64,000 nt of DNA from Megalopta genalis (Eukaryota > Arthropoda > Insecta > Hymenoptera > Halictidae), in assembly GCF_051020955.1 (NCBI RefSeq), contig NC_135014.1, forward strand, positions 28,582,242-28,646,241, read 5' to 3'. The position numbers and the translations under genes are program-made. The notes under the pieces were generated by a model. The model searched no databases. It was not told where the DNA came from and saw nothing but the letters and a program-made list of their open reading frames with translations. Every line of letters begins with the position of its first letter. Within the stretch, counting starts at the first letter, position 1. This document shows positions 1 to 11,869 of this stretch, piece after piece.

Positions 1-485
1 TTCCTATTTAGATTCAAAATACATAGAATGTTAGAGTATTAGAATATTGTGATGTAGATATTATATTGTGATATTATATTCTGATATAATATTGTGTGTG
101 ATATATCACAATATATCACAATATTATAATATTGTGATATAATATTGTAATATTATATTGTGATATAATATTGTGATATTATTTTGTGATATAATATTGT
201 CATATAATATTGTGATATTATATTGTGACATAATATAATATTATAATATTATATCGTGATATAATATTGTGATACAATATTGTAATATTATATTGTGATA
301 TAATATTGTGATATTACATTGTGATATAATATTGTGATATAATATTGTAATATTATATTATCATATAACATTGTAGTATAATATTGTGATATAATATTGC
401 CATGTAATATTGCGATATTATATTGTGATATAATATTGTAATATTATATTGTAATGTAACATTGTGATATAATATTGTGATATTA
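1..485. repeat. AT-rich minisatellite
   Basis: The first 485 bases are built almost entirely from variants of TATTGTGATATAATATTG, with alternating TATTGTGATAT and AATATTGTAATAT blocks. The array may begin outside the window. The only open frame here is a low-complexity Tyr/Asn/Ile translation and is not a gene. Confidence 0.9.
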
Positions 486-1615
486 CAAGAATCAAGCGAA
501 TAAATAACAACAACAACAACAACAACAATAACAAACACACACGTCGTCAATCCAGAGTCAGAAAAATAGGGTCACCTACCCTACTGGTCACCGGCTAAAA
601 AAAGAGGGATTGTTGGGAGACCATCGCCTCGTTTACGAGCTCAGTTCGAATAAAAGTGACGAGTGCGAAAGTGACGTGCAGCTTCGAGTGTGTACTATTG
701 TTAGGTGCACGGGATCGCTCCCCCGATCTTTGTCGATCATTCCCGCTGGATCCACGATACACGGAGGGAATGTATCCCGCACGACGACCGATGATCGACG
801 AGATTCGTCGCGCGCGGGAAACGACATTATCAAATTATCCGACACCGCGGCAAACAGTTCTAATTCGTTCCCCAAAAAGCAAACGATCGATATCGGAGCG
901 GCGTGGAGGAGGCGGAGGAGGAGGAGGAGGAGGAGGAGGAAGTGGAGGAGGAGGAGTTGGGGTGGCCTGAGCCGGCCCGGCCCGTCCCGGCCCGACCCGA
1001 CCCGGCCCGGGGAGGCGTGGCGGGGCACCGGGGGGCGGCTATCGAAGGAACGGCGGGGGGCGGGGGCGGCGAGGATCTAAACGCGCTTTTCAATATTTAC
1101 GAATAACCGCACTCGATTAACCAAAAAGCCGACAGGCGGACGAGTAAACCCGGCTCTCGAGCCCGGCCGCGTGTGCCTGGAGTAATGTAACAGAGGCCAA
1201 TGAATCGCAAAGAGGCTGCGCCATGCTGCCGCCGCTGCCTGCCTGCCTGCCTGCCTGCCTGCGGGACAAGCTGCAACAATGCAACCCCTGTGTTCGACAT
1301 GGATAACCTCCCTCTCCGCGCGCATTATCGTGTTTCATTGAAAAATTAGAGCGGCTCCGATCGCGACGATTTTCGTAAAACCGCCCGGAAATTGTCGGGA
1401 ACTCGCGAACAACGGCAACCGCGCGCGCGGCATCGTGTACAACAAAACCGAACGGTGCCGCGGCGCGGGTTGTTTCAACCCCTTCGCCGTGGCCATTTTA
1501 TTCGCGGTCACGACGACTAGATGTTTCACGATTATAACAATCTCTTGGGAGAAGAAGAAGAAGGAGAAAATTTGAGTTTTCATTGTACGTTTATGTTTAC
1601 TCGAATATTTGGATA
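486..1615. other. No gene; mixed simple repeats and GC-rich block
   Basis: There is a short CAA run near 508-530. A purine tract of GGA repeats lies at about 905-958, followed by a very GC-rich stretch at about 960-1075 made of CCGGCCC-type words. A CTGC tetranucleotide run sits at about 1236-1262. The Arg-rich and Pro-rich open frames here are translations of these tracts. No splice-bounded exon or known domain was seen. Confidence 0.6.
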
Positions 1616-1712
1616 AGTTCTCCCTAATCGACGCTCGGATTGCACGCGAAAATGGACAATTCGGGAGAAGCAGAGACGATTATACGAGCCTGTCGAACTC
1701 GCGAGAGGAATA
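1616..1712 (+). mobile_element. Hairpin A MITE, left-arm fragment
   Basis: Bases TCTCCCTAATCGACGCTCGG followed by GAAAATGGACAATTCGGGAG match the left arm of the foldback family seen complete at 19873 and 34358. The right arm and outermost terminus are missing, so this is a decayed fragment. Confidence 0.6.
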
Positions 1713-2022
1713 ACAATGATAGTTACGATAATATGATAATAAATTCAAGATAATACGAAGCAATATATTTTTTTCAATGAAGACACAGGGCTGAAGAGTT
1801 ATGCGGTGATAATTGATTGGTCCGTGGCGAATCTAGAAATAATAAAATTATGGCCGGTCCCTTCGCGAAGGGGATTCGATGGACTGCTCTTTTGGACTCG
1901 AGGGGTCTAACGTGATGTGATCTCCGACCCTATCGTTCCGCAACGGGAGAAACAGGAAAATCAGACGGCGATATCGTCTGCGAGAGATTAGAATGCTAAC
2001 AATGTCGACGCGAAGGAGAGAG

Positions 2023-2433
2023 ACAGACAGAGCGAGCGAGTGAGAAAGAGAGTGAGAGAGAGCGCGAGTGAGCGAGCGAGCAAGAGAGAGCGAGAGAGAG
2101 AGCGCGCGAGTGAGTAAGCGAGAGAGAGAGCGCGCGAGTGAGTAAGCGAGAGAGAGAGAGAGAGAGAGAGCACGAGTGAGTGAGCGTGCGAGAGAGAGCG
2201 AGAGAGAGCGAGAGAGCGTGAGTGAGAGAGAGCGAGAGATAGCGCGAGTGAGCGAGAGAGAGCGAGAGAGCGCGAGTGAGAGAGAGCGAGAGATAGCGCG
2301 AGTGAGCGAGAGAGAGCGAGTAAGAGAGAGCGAGAGAGAGAACGCGAGTAAGAGAGAGCGAGAGAGAGAGAGCGAAAGAGAGCGAGAGAGAGAGAGAGCG
2401 AAAGAGAGCGAGAGAGAGAGAGAGAGGGAGACG
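2023..2433. repeat. Long GA/GAGC purine tract
   Basis: About 400 bases of near-pure purine on the + strand, made of (GA)n interrupted by GAGC, GAGT and GAAA units. Both strands translate as long open frames (Ser-Leu-Ser or Arg-Glu-Arg), which is expected from the repeat. It is a compound microsatellite. Confidence 0.9.
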
Positions 2434-3127
<694 letters not shown>

Positions 3128-3179
3128 CCCCGTCCAAGGCAAAAACCAGGGAGGAAATCCTCTGAGAACTCGCGAGGAG

Positions 3180-3275
3180 AATAACGATAATAATGATGAT
3201 GATGATGATGATAATGATGATAATAGTAATGATGATATAATGATAACAAAAATAATAATAATTATTATTATTACT
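3180..3275. repeat. Degenerate GAT/AAT repeat
   Basis: A second, impure triplet block (GATGATGAT, AATAATAAT, ATTATTATT) separated from the AAT array by about 50 unique bases. Confidence 0.8.
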
Positions 3276-3647
3276 ATTCGTTCAACGTAATGAACCCATT
3301 GGTATACAACGCAAAAATACAATAACAGTAAAACAGAGCGCAAACGTATTTTATGCAGTGCAGCAAATCGTTTTGCATATGGTTTGCGTTATGTCAAACC
3401 AAATGCACGTGGAACGTTTATTTGGACAAATGAGAATTCTGACATCGGAGGAACGGGGACGATCGAGATTCCACCGTAGTTTATAAAAGGATCACTCTTA
3501 AACCGTACAAGGTGCGAAGAGGCGATCGCGGTAATAAATCTTGTCCTTTCCATTCTTACATTATAAAGTCAGCTTTACTGCGGAATCAAATTTTGTGTAA
3601 CTTTAATGGACCCCGACGTTATACACACAGTAAACTATTTCATACTA

Positions 3648-4122
3648 TTGGGTTGGCAACTAAGTAATTGCCGATTTGTTCAATGAAATAACAAATTTTT
3701 TTTTTACTTGGAACGAAGTTTAATCTGTAATGTATTTTCCATTTTGTTCGATGACCTTTTGCCATCTCTCCGACAACTTGAACATTCCACGCTCGTAGAA
3801 AGTCTGATCCTTTTCGGCCAAAAACTGAGTTAAGTGAGATTTTACAGCGTCATCATCGTTAAAAGTTTTACCACGAAGGGAGTTGTCCAGGGATCGAAAT
3901 AAGTGGTAATCCGATGGCGCGAGATCAGGGCTATACGGTGGGTGTAACATTAATTCCCAACCAGTATCCATGAATTTTTGCCGAGTGGACAAAGACGTGT
4001 GCGGCCTAGCATTGTCCTGCTGGAAAATGACACCTTTACGATCGACCAATTCTGCTCGCTTTTCCTTGACCGCTGCATTCAATTTGTCCAGTTGCTAACG
4101 TTCACGGATAATAGAAAATAAC

Positions 4123-4169
<47 letters not shown>

Positions 4170-4257
4170 TTTATAATATAACATTTACGGATATCATAAA
4201 AATGGGCGTGAGAGACATCTATAACTGAAATCGGCAATTACTTAGTTGCCAACCCAA
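3648..4257 (-). mobile_element. Internally deleted mariner element
   Basis: Terminal inverted repeats TTGGGTTGGCAACTAAGTAA (left, from 3648) and its complement (right, ending 4257) are followed on both sides by TA, the mariner target duplication. The element is 610 bases, about half the usual 1.3 kb. The minus strand keeps only the C-terminal third of the transposase. The N-terminal part, including the DNA-binding helix-turn-helix and the first catalytic Asp, is replaced by an AAT array (about 4124-4170). It cannot move by itself, but intact ends could be recognised by a related transposase. Confidence 0.93.
3720..4097 (-). pseudogene. mariner transposase C-terminal fragment
   Basis: The minus-strand frame of about 125 codons starts mid-protein (QLDKLN at about 4097) and ends at a normal stop at 3720. 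It contains QDNARPHTS, with the second catalytic Asp of the DDD triad, and YSPDLAPSDYHLF, with the third. Thirty-four residues lie between them, which is the DD34D signature of mariner. The C-terminal GKYITD ending is also typical. The first Asp and the N-terminal DNA-binding domain are absent because of the internal deletion, and a stop codon lies just upstream of QLDKLN. The reading frame is otherwise intact across this part, so the deletion may be fairly recent. It has no ATG start and is not a working gene. Confidence 0.92.
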
Positions 4258-4522
4258 TACAATAACAACTACGTATGTATTGATTGTACTTTTTATGTTT
4301 TCACGCTGTCATTTATACATATTTCTCCGTCCGTTTTACGCTATCCCGCTGCACGTCTCGTTTTACCAATGGGTCACGTCGCCCGTGCATCATAAATAAT
4401 AATAATAACAATATCGTACGTTCAAGGACACTATTTTCATGCCGTCCGATGCGACGCAACAGTATCGGCCGCTTAACGCGTTAAGCGACGAACATCGACT
4501 CGAAAAATTCTCGCAAAGTCGT
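4258..4522. other. Unique spacer between two transposons
   Basis: Short non-repetitive DNA between the mariner copy and the piggyBac-like element, with a short AAT run near 4398-4410. No gene seen. Confidence 0.5.
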
Positions 4523-4526
4523 TTAA

Positions 4527-5078
4527 CCCCTTGACTTGTACGCTCGAGTTAATTCGAGCGCGCTAAACAGCGCCAAACTGTGCACCACTCGAGATAATAC
4601 GAGCGGCGTTGTATTTTATGCTGCTGTAATTTTTCGCACTCGAATATAATCGAGAATCGAAAATAACAATGCGAAAGCAAAGAAAAGAAAATCGTTTTAT
4701 CGATATTTTTATCGTTTACATGGGATTGTAAGCTGTAACGCTTGTTTATTCAAGAATAAAATATAGCCTTTTTCCATGGAACAAAAAAAAGCGCGGTATA
4801 TCAAAATTCTCCACCAAAAGAAAAGTTGAATCAGGGGCGGTGACAAATGGAAACCTTCGAGGATGTGGATTCGGTTGGATATCGCTTATCTACTTCCAAT
4901 CAACGGCTATATCTTCTTCCGAACTATCTTCAGAATCACTACTATACTTATCACTTTCCTCCGAGCCGCTTTCCGACAGCGTATTCATATTCAGATTCTG
5001 ATTCGCTCATTTTTCAATATATATTTTACTAAAATATAATGTAAAATAAAACGTAATAATAATAACGATAACAACAAC

Positions 5079-5112
<34 letters not shown>

Positions 5113-5269
5113 TTCTGCAAATTAGAAATCATACCAATTGTATAAATATCCAATATACTCGAGTTTACTTTAAAAGTAAAAAAAAATATCCTAAATTGTG
5201 TTTTTTTACATAAAAAAGAATTGATTCTTCTCGGCCGCTTTAAAAAAAAAAAAACCGTGCGTTAAGGGG
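4527..5269 (-). mobile_element. Degenerate piggyBac-like element
   Basis: The interval is bounded on both sides by TTAA (4523-4526 and 5270-5273), the piggyBac target duplication. The ends start CCCCTTGAC on the left and CCCCTTAAC on the right (minus strand). Inside is a minus-strand coding remnant with the acidic N-terminus usual for piggyBac transposases, plus an AAT array at about 5056-5111. At 743 bases it is far shorter than an autonomous copy (usually above 2 kb). An alternative right boundary is the TTAA at 5295, since CCCTTTGCACTCGAG also ends there. Confidence 0.65.
4745..5010 (-). pseudogene. piggyBac-like transposase N-terminal remnant
   Basis: On the minus strand an ATG at 5010 opens MSESESEYEYA, then a frameshift near 4980 leads into a Ser/Glu/Asp-rich stretch (SGSEESDKYSSDSEDSSEED). 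An in-frame TAG near 4891 interrupts it, followed by ISDIQPNPHPRRFPFV and a last stop near 4748. The acidic leader followed by a Trp and a proline-rich F-P-F segment is the usual layout of piggyBac-superfamily N-termini. The catalytic DDD core is not present. The assignment rests on layout, TTAA flanks and weak motif similarity, not on an alignment. Confidence 0.5.
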
Positions 5270-5273
5270 TTAA

Positions 5274-5294
5274 AACAGTCTCGAGTGCAAAGGG
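5274..5294. mobile_element. Solo TTAA-type transposon end
   Basis: A 21-base piece between two TTAA sites. Read on the minus strand it is CCCTTTGCACTCGAGACTGT, the same end as the MITEs at 37653 and 38085. It suggests the piggyBac-like element landed in the terminus of an older relative. Confidence 0.5.
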
Positions 5295-5298
5295 TTAA

Positions 5299-5780
5299 AT
5301 TAGTACGAATCGTACGACCGTTCGAACAGCGACTCAGTCCACAATGTTACGCGTCGAGGCGAGCGTCGTCCATGTTCCGCGAGAGAGCCCGCCGTTCCGA
5401 TCGGTCGTTCGGCCGGTTTCGGAAGGAGCCGAGCCGATCCGCGTCCGGATCGGAGGCACTTGGTAATTGGTCAAGGACGATCGCGAGCGAAAACGGGCGA
5501 GACGACGAAAACAGTTCGTTTCTTCTTTTTTCGGAAAACCGCTGCCGCGGTGACGAGGCTGCCAATTGGTCGAAAAAAAGCGAGGGCCGGGCCCCGCGAT
5601 ACTTGTCCGCCGGAAAGTGGTTAGTTCCTGGTCAGGACGCGCGTAGAGAATTTTGAAACACGATGAAAATCGATCGACCGCCGTCTCCTCCTCTTCCTCG
5701 CCGGCTTAAACCGGCTGTTCACAGATTCCCGGTGCACACCGACACGCCGGGCACGCCGTCGACGCAACTGCGTGCTCTGC
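5299..5780. other. GC-rich unique DNA, no gene seen
   Basis: Mixed open frames of Arg/Ser-rich composition overlap on both strands, as expected in CpG-rich DNA. Nothing resembles a conserved domain. Confidence 0.5.
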
Positions 5781-5784
5781 CGCT

Positions 5785-6065
5785 CTCTCTCCCTCTCTCT
5801 CTCACTCTCTGCGTGTGCTGCCCGCCCGTGTATTCGTTCTCGACAGAGAGAAGAGGAGAACTGACAAAGGGAGGCAAACAAACAGAGCGAGCGGCGAGCG
5901 AGAGAGAGAGAGTGAGCGAGCGAGAGAGACAGAGCGAGCGAGCGAGCGAGAGAGAGTAAGCGAGCGAGAAGGAGTGAGCGAGCGAGAAGGTGTGAGCGAG
6001 CGAGAAGGAGTGAGCGAGCGAGAAGGGGAGCGAGCGAGAAAGAGAGAGCGGGCAGAGAGAGGGAG
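5785..6065. repeat. CT then GA tract with 18-base minisatellite
   Basis: A CT run near 5785-5812 is followed by GA-rich DNA from about 5883. Between about 5955 and 6035 the unit GAGCGAGCGAGAAGGAGT recurs about four times with single-base variants. Confidence 0.8.
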
Positions 6066-6538
6066 AGCCAGCCGGAGAATATTCACCGGGTGATTCACGC
6101 GATCCGACTCTAGGTGCTCCGATAAAGAAGCAAGGTGGCAGGCCGACCGGGCCGTTCTACGCGCGCCGAAATTTTTCTAGCTTATTGCAAGTCGCGGAAT
6201 TGTTACGGGCAAAATGCGGCCGTTGTTGCTGCTCGTAAACGGATCGTTTGCCCGCGTCGGCTGCCGCGGCTTCCAGGCCAGATTAATTCGGGCTACAGCG
6301 GCGGCTCGTTTCAACACGTTCGAATTTAATTACAGGTGTACGCATATCGTATAACTGTTGCTTGTTTATATACTAGTTTGTAACGTTTTCAAATCTACGG
6401 ACGCGTGTTCCGATTTTGTTTCGACACGGACAACCGGCTTGCGAAATTCGAGCGGAGAGTAGTCCGTCGGGGTTCTTTCTTCGGGTTGAAACTGTTCTCC
6501 CTAATTGAGGGAGAACAATTAATCGCTAATTAATGAAG
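6066..6538. other. Unique DNA, no gene seen
   Basis: Non-repetitive sequence. Near 6497 the short palindrome TTCTCCCTAATTGAGGGAGAA occurs, recalling the terminal words of hairpin A, but without the rest of that element. Confidence 0.4.
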
Positions 6539-6760
6539 TAACCGTGATTGATGAATAACTTGGGACTTAAGTAAGCAAGTGATCGTGATTGGGAAATAAC
6601 TTGAGACTTAAGTAATCGTGATTAATAAATAACTTAAGACTTAAGTAATCATGATTAATAAATAACTTAAGACTTAAGTAATCATGATTAATAAATAACT
6701 TAGGACTTAAGTAAGCAAGTAATCGTGATTAATAAATAACTTAAGACTTAAGTAATTAAG
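6539..6760. repeat. 33-base minisatellite
   Basis: The unit (TAATCATGATTAATAAATAA followed by CTTAAGACTTAAG) recurs about six times, two units carrying an 8-base insert TAAGCAAG. More diverged copies extend to about 6850. AT-rich and non-coding. Confidence 0.85.
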
Positions 6761-6860
6761 TAATTATAATTAAGTAAATTATTTGAAATTATTTAAGACT
6801 CAAGTAATCGAGTTGTAATGATTAATGAGTAACTTAAGTAATCAAAGGAAATGTAATCGT

Positions 6861-7333
6861 TGGTCGTGATGAACACAGTAATCGTTAATCAGACAATGAT
6901 TACTGTTTCTGTCTATGATTAACTGAATAATTTGGTGATACGATAGTTAATAATAATTCTAAATAATTCTTAGAAAATCTGCACGGACGTTTCGTAATCA
7001 ACTACGAAAGTAATCATAAAATACAGTAAATCCTCCCTAATTAATATAAAATTATTAGATAATTTCAATATAATTTTTGCTATTTTCTTATTATTTTTTA
7101 ATTTAATACAACGAATTTCTTTGCTTGTAACTATTCAAGGCACTTACGTCGCATAGCTGCTATTTTCAATGCAAACGATACAACTAGCACATTTTGTATT
7201 TTATCGTTATCTTCTCAATAATTGTTATTGTGCAAAACTTGAGATATTTATAAATCGCTTATTAAGACAAGCGCTATCGCGCTGTTCGGCATTTTTCGAC
7301 CGTATTTTTTCAATAACCCCTGAAACTCGAACG

Positions 7334-7334
<1 letters not shown>
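6861..7334. other. AT-rich unique DNA, no gene seen
   Basis: Mostly AT-rich non-repetitive sequence without protein-like open frames. Confidence 0.5.

Positions 7335-7388
<54 letters not shown>
7335..7388. repeat. (AAT)n microsatellite
   Basis: About 17 AAT units. Confidence 0.95.
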
Positions 7389-8214
7389 TTTATTGATATA
7401 TAAACGGTGAAAACGCCTCCGGTGAAAACAGTTCGAGAACGATAACAGACGACACAAAGAAAAGAAAGAAGAAAATAAACGAAACGGTAAAAAACAATGA
7501 TAATACCGATTGTAAATTGAACCTCTTGCGCCACCGATTTCTGTGTGCGCGATCTGATCGTCAATTAGGGCGAATTCACCGTAATTCGGTGGATCGATTG
7601 GTCGTGGTGCCCGTTGCCGAATCGGCGAATTCCTTTATCCGTCGTCGACGGCGACGGCGGAACGGATGCGGGACGGTTTTGCGAAACGACGCGACGATGA
7701 TCCGCTCGCTCGCGAGCGCTGCCATCACCCAGTGTAAATAGGTTAGGAGTAATTTTTAGATTATCGAGCTAGGTGAATCACCTTGTGCAGGGCTTAAGGA
7801 AAAAGTAAGAGAGAGCGATACAAGGGGAATCGATTGGCCGGGGAAGGACGAGAGATGTCCGACGACACGGCGCGGCGCGACGCGACGCGACCGTGGAGGG
7901 AAGCAACCGTCGCGGAGAGAGAAGGACACCGAGCTTTAGGGGGGTTTGCAAGCTGTTAGCCAGCTCCGATCAAACGATCCTCTCAGAACGACCGAAATCG
8001 TCCGCGCGCGTCTACGAACGAATACATGTATACATATATGTATATGTATATCTCTCTCTGTTCATTTGCTCGCCACCGAGCCACTCCATTTTGGTTTCTC
8101 AACTATCGCTCTTCGTACGAAACGCGTCGCTATTTCTTGAAAACTTTATCCGCAACAAACGCGGACTACCCTCGAAGTTCGCCGGATGAAATAGCATAAG
8201 ATTAGCCTAGAAAT
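7389..8214. other. Unique DNA, no gene seen
   Basis: Includes a short GC-rich CpG block at about 7625-7730 and a small TATATG run at about 8028-8052. Open frames are short and of simple composition. Confidence 0.5.
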
Positions 8215-8475
8215 TATTATATAACGTATATGTAATAATATAATCATGTGTAGCAATAATATATGTATAATAATATACATACAATAATATAATAATATAA
8301 TAATATATAATAATATAGTAATATAGTAATATAGTAATATAGTAATATAGTAATATAGTAATATAGTAATATAGTAATATAGTAATATAGTAATATAATA
8401 ATATAATAATATAATAATATAATAATATAATAATATAGTAATATAGTAACATAATGATATAATAATATAATACAT
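8215..8475. repeat. 8-base AT array (TAATATAG)n
   Basis: The core at about 8310-8400 is a regular TAATATAG/TAATATAA octamer array. The flanks are looser ATAATAT repeats. Confidence 0.9.
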
Positions 8476-9195
8476 AAATATATGTAAGTAAAGAAATTAT
8501 TATATAAATTTAATTTGTAGCATATCCGGCTGCCTTGTTGCCAGTCACCCTTGGTCGAGGGCTAAACTACCCCTAATCGTTTAAGCACGGTTACACAATT
8601 GTAAACAATAAATACCGATAAGTATCTGTTACCTAAATCTTATTCGCAATTGTTTGCAAGATGTTCGATACGGTTCACGAAATAATTCAATTTGAATGCA
8701 TACTGGAAATGTTCTTTTTGTTAAAATGTTTAACAGGGGTGACTTGCAATGAGAGCATTATTCATCCACCCTGAATATACCACAAATTGAACTTGTATCA
8801 AGTTTGATAATAATATTTCTATATTTAATTTTAAGGCATCTATCTCGTCTCAAAAACCTCAAGGGGTGCTTTCCCCCGAAAACACGTATCTCTTATTTTC
8901 TGGCTCTCCGTGTCATATCTAATAATAATCATAACCAAAGCTATCCGAGCCGGACACGCAACAAAATTTCGCGTGCAGTCGTTAATCCCGGACAAACAGT
9001 TTGGCGGCAATTAAAATTCGTCGAACCGAACGAAAAGTTTCTGCCTCGGACGGCGAGGCTCGCGGAAGAAAAGGGAACCGAGTTAGATGGAGCGGGGCCG
9101 TAAAGGGGGGGGGGCGAGGGTGGTAAAACGGAGACGAGTTAGCGAACGATAGAGACAGGACAGCGTAAGAGAACGCAGTAGGTGTGCGCCGGTAA
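8476..9195. other. Unique DNA, no gene seen
   Basis: No domain-bearing frame. A G run lies near 9106-9114, leading into the purine-rich tract. Confidence 0.5.
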
Positions 9196-9336
9196 AGGAG
9201 CGAGGAGAGCGAAGGAAAGGGAGAGAGAAAGAGAGAGAGAGTAGCGGAGAATGAAGCTCGATGAGAGGAGGATAAGAGCGTGCGCGTGAAAGGGGAATAA
9301 AATCGTGTGAGCAAGGAAGAGAGCCGAGCGGAACGA

Positions 9337-9385
<49 letters not shown>

Positions 9386-9425
9386 CGGGAGAGCGAGAGA
9401 ACGAGAGACAAAGAGCGAGAGGGAG
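9196..9425. repeat. GA-rich tract with pure (GA)n core
   Basis: The pure GA dinucleotide core is at about 9341-9382, flanked by purine-rich DNA. The Ser-Leu-rich minus-strand open frames over it are repeat translations. Confidence 0.9.
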
Positions 9426-9689
9426 ATACGGAAAGGCTGGAAAGGGATGGGAATAGCTACGTGACAATCGTAGAAGGAAGAACGGTAGACGAGCCAGAAC
9501 AAAAAGTGCTCTCTCGCTCTGTCCGCCGGAGAGAGACGCGAAAAAATGAAGAGAGAAGCGACCGCGAAGTTCGAGGGACGAAGTCGAACGCGAACCCGTG
9601 GTCCATGGACTCGTCTTTGCCCTCTCCGTTCCACCTGCGGTCTCCCCTCTTTCCCTCTGCCGCGTGCACAGGACTCTCCACCCTTACAC

Positions 9690-10450
9690 TGTATACCGTA
9701 TATTGTATCTGTACACTTTATGCTGTATACTGCACGCTGCGAGCTGTATATTATATACTGTAGACCGCAGATTGTGTGCTCTGTATACTACGTAGAGTAT
9801 ATTGGATACTTATATTGTATACTGAATATTGAACACTTATAGTGTATACTGAATATTGAATACTTATAGTGTATACTGAATATTGTATACTGTACATTGT
9901 ATACTGAATATTGAATACTTATAGTGTGTATACTGTATATTGTATACTGAAGGAGTACTTATAGGGAGTACTTATAGTGTATACTGAATATTGAATACTT
10001 ATATTATATATTAAATATTGTATATTGTATACTGAATATTGAATACTTATATTGTATACTGAATATTGAATACTTATATTTTATACTGAATATTGAATAC
10101 TTATATTGTATACTGAATATTGAATACTTATATTGTATACTGAATATTGAATACTTATATTTTATACTGAATATTGAATACTTATATTTTATACTGAATA
10201 TTGAATACTTATATTGTATACTGAATATTGAATACTTATATTTTATACTGAATATTGAATACTTATATTGTATACTGAATATTGAATACTTATATTGTGT
10301 ACTGAATATTATATACTGAATATTGAATACTGAATATTGAATACTTATATTATATACTGTATATTGAATACTTATATTATATACTGTATATTGTATACTG
10401 AATATTGAATACTCATATTGTATACTATATATATTATACTGTACACTGTG
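9690..10450. repeat. 27-base AT minisatellite
   Basis: A tandem array of about 27-base units (TATACTGAATATTGAATACT plus TATATTG, with TATATTTT variants). The left side, to about 9690, is degenerate (TGTATACTGCACGCTG-type words). The most regular part is about 10020-10300. Confidence 0.92.
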
Positions 10451-11455
10451 TCAGTGAAAAGTAGACTGCGTATCTTAGTGCACAGCAAATATTTGCCTCA
10501 TAAATTCCAACAAACAGGAACAAGATAGAACCATCGTTCTTCGTTTAATAATTTCAATACGTTCTTAATAATATATAAATAATCTTAAATTCTTTAAATC
10601 TCTCTATAGTTTGAAATTTCGTCAAGCTGTTTCCCTTGTAAACGCATAAAATCCGCAGTCCGGTGATACGAAAGAAAAATAAGCACGAAACGAATCGTAT
10701 TTTCGAAGAAAAATTAATTGCGAAAGTGTTAACAAGTGCTCACCCTGTACACCGGTTCCGTCCAAAATAGTTGCGAAGAGCCGAAAACGTCTCGCCGCCG
10801 TGTTACAAAGTATATCGGTTTCGGTTACGGTTACTTCAGGAACCGATATAAGCCAGAACCAATCCACTCTATGTATAGCAATTATGCTTCGCTGTATAAT
10901 GCATACTGTACGCCGCGCGCTGTACACAGTGTAACTGCGCAGTGCATATCGTATAATATTTCTGAGCGATCCGAGCGTCCGGGTTCGTAGGGAACGGCGG
11001 AGATCGGCTCGTTAACGGTACCGGCGTTCAATTATTATCTCGCAATTATTACAAACGCTCGATTCAACCGGTCGATCCATTCGGCTGCGGCGGAACAGGG
11101 GCGCTCGTTTCGGATTCTTGAGAGTTACGCGCCGCCATCTTTATGCTAATAAGGACACGAGATCGGGCAATTTCTGGACGGCTGCGCCATTCGAAAACGA
11201 TCGATCTCTTCTGTTTGCATATATTGTACGATGGAAATCTGTTTCCCAAGCTGTGGATCCGTGCTCGATGTACACGTGTACGTGAAGCTGCCGTCGATCT
11301 TCTGCTAGATCATCGATTCGATGCATTTACGACGAAAATCGATGTTTTATGATTTCAAGTATTTATGACAAAAGAGAATAGATTGATTGCAAAACGGTGA
11401 AAAGAAAATTGAAGAACGTGTAAAGAACGAAATCAATGTCAAGGTTATGTCAAGG
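10451..11455. other. Unique DNA, no gene seen
   Basis: Degenerate echoes of the preceding minisatellite recur near 10880-10935. No exon-like frame with a recognisable domain was found. Confidence 0.45.
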
Positions 11456-11650
11456 CTATTATTTTGATTATAGTAGTATATATATAATAATACCATAATT
11501 AAAATAATAGCCATATATATATATATAGAGAGAGATAATATATATATATATAATACCATAATCAAAATAATAGCCATATATAGCGAATAATAGCCATATA
11601 TATCAAAATATAGCCAATAATCATATATATATAATTATGGTATTTTGATT
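11456..11650. repeat. AT-rich inverted repeat cluster
   Basis: Copies of AATAATAGCCATATATA and its neighbourhood alternate with TA runs. The left edge (TATTATTTTGATTATAGTA) and right edge (GGTATTTTGATTATAATG) bracket an imperfect palindromic region. It is a simple-repeat cluster. Confidence 0.65.
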
Positions 11651-11666
11651 ATAATGCAGACAATTC

Positions 11667-11855
11667 TTACTTCGCATAAAAATCCGCGGTCTGATTGCAA
11701 CAAACAAAGTTCCTTTGTTCGTCGATGATACCGTAACGAGCTCCTGCACCATAACCTCCCAAACTTGTCAACAGGTTGTAATCGAGAGATCGACCTAATC
11801 CTATCATCGTAGCCACGCAGGCATCAATCGGGCAGCGCATTCGTTCGAAACACAC
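11667..11855 (-). CDS. Unassigned short ORF, possibly an exon or gene relic
   Basis: A 62-codon minus-strand frame whose composition differs from the repeat shadows around it: balanced residues, four cysteines, and a Gly-rich LTSLGGYGAGARYGIIDE segment after PIDACVATMIGLG. The DACVA...GGYG...IIDE pattern loosely recalls the start of gamma-glutamyltransferase-like proteins, but the match is too weak to name it. There is no clear splice context and the flanks are repeats. It may be a fragment of a decayed gene or chance. Confidence 0.2.
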   Translation of the reverse strand: MCFERMRCPIDACVATMIGLGRSLDYNLLTSLGGYGAGARYGIIDEQRNFVCCNQTADFYAK

Positions 11856-11869
11856 CGGTCCGAAAAATC

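Noticed and set aside
6539..10450. Regularly spaced repeats that might suggest a CRISPR array
   Set aside because: Units are contiguous with no unique spacers, and the DNA is eukaryotic.
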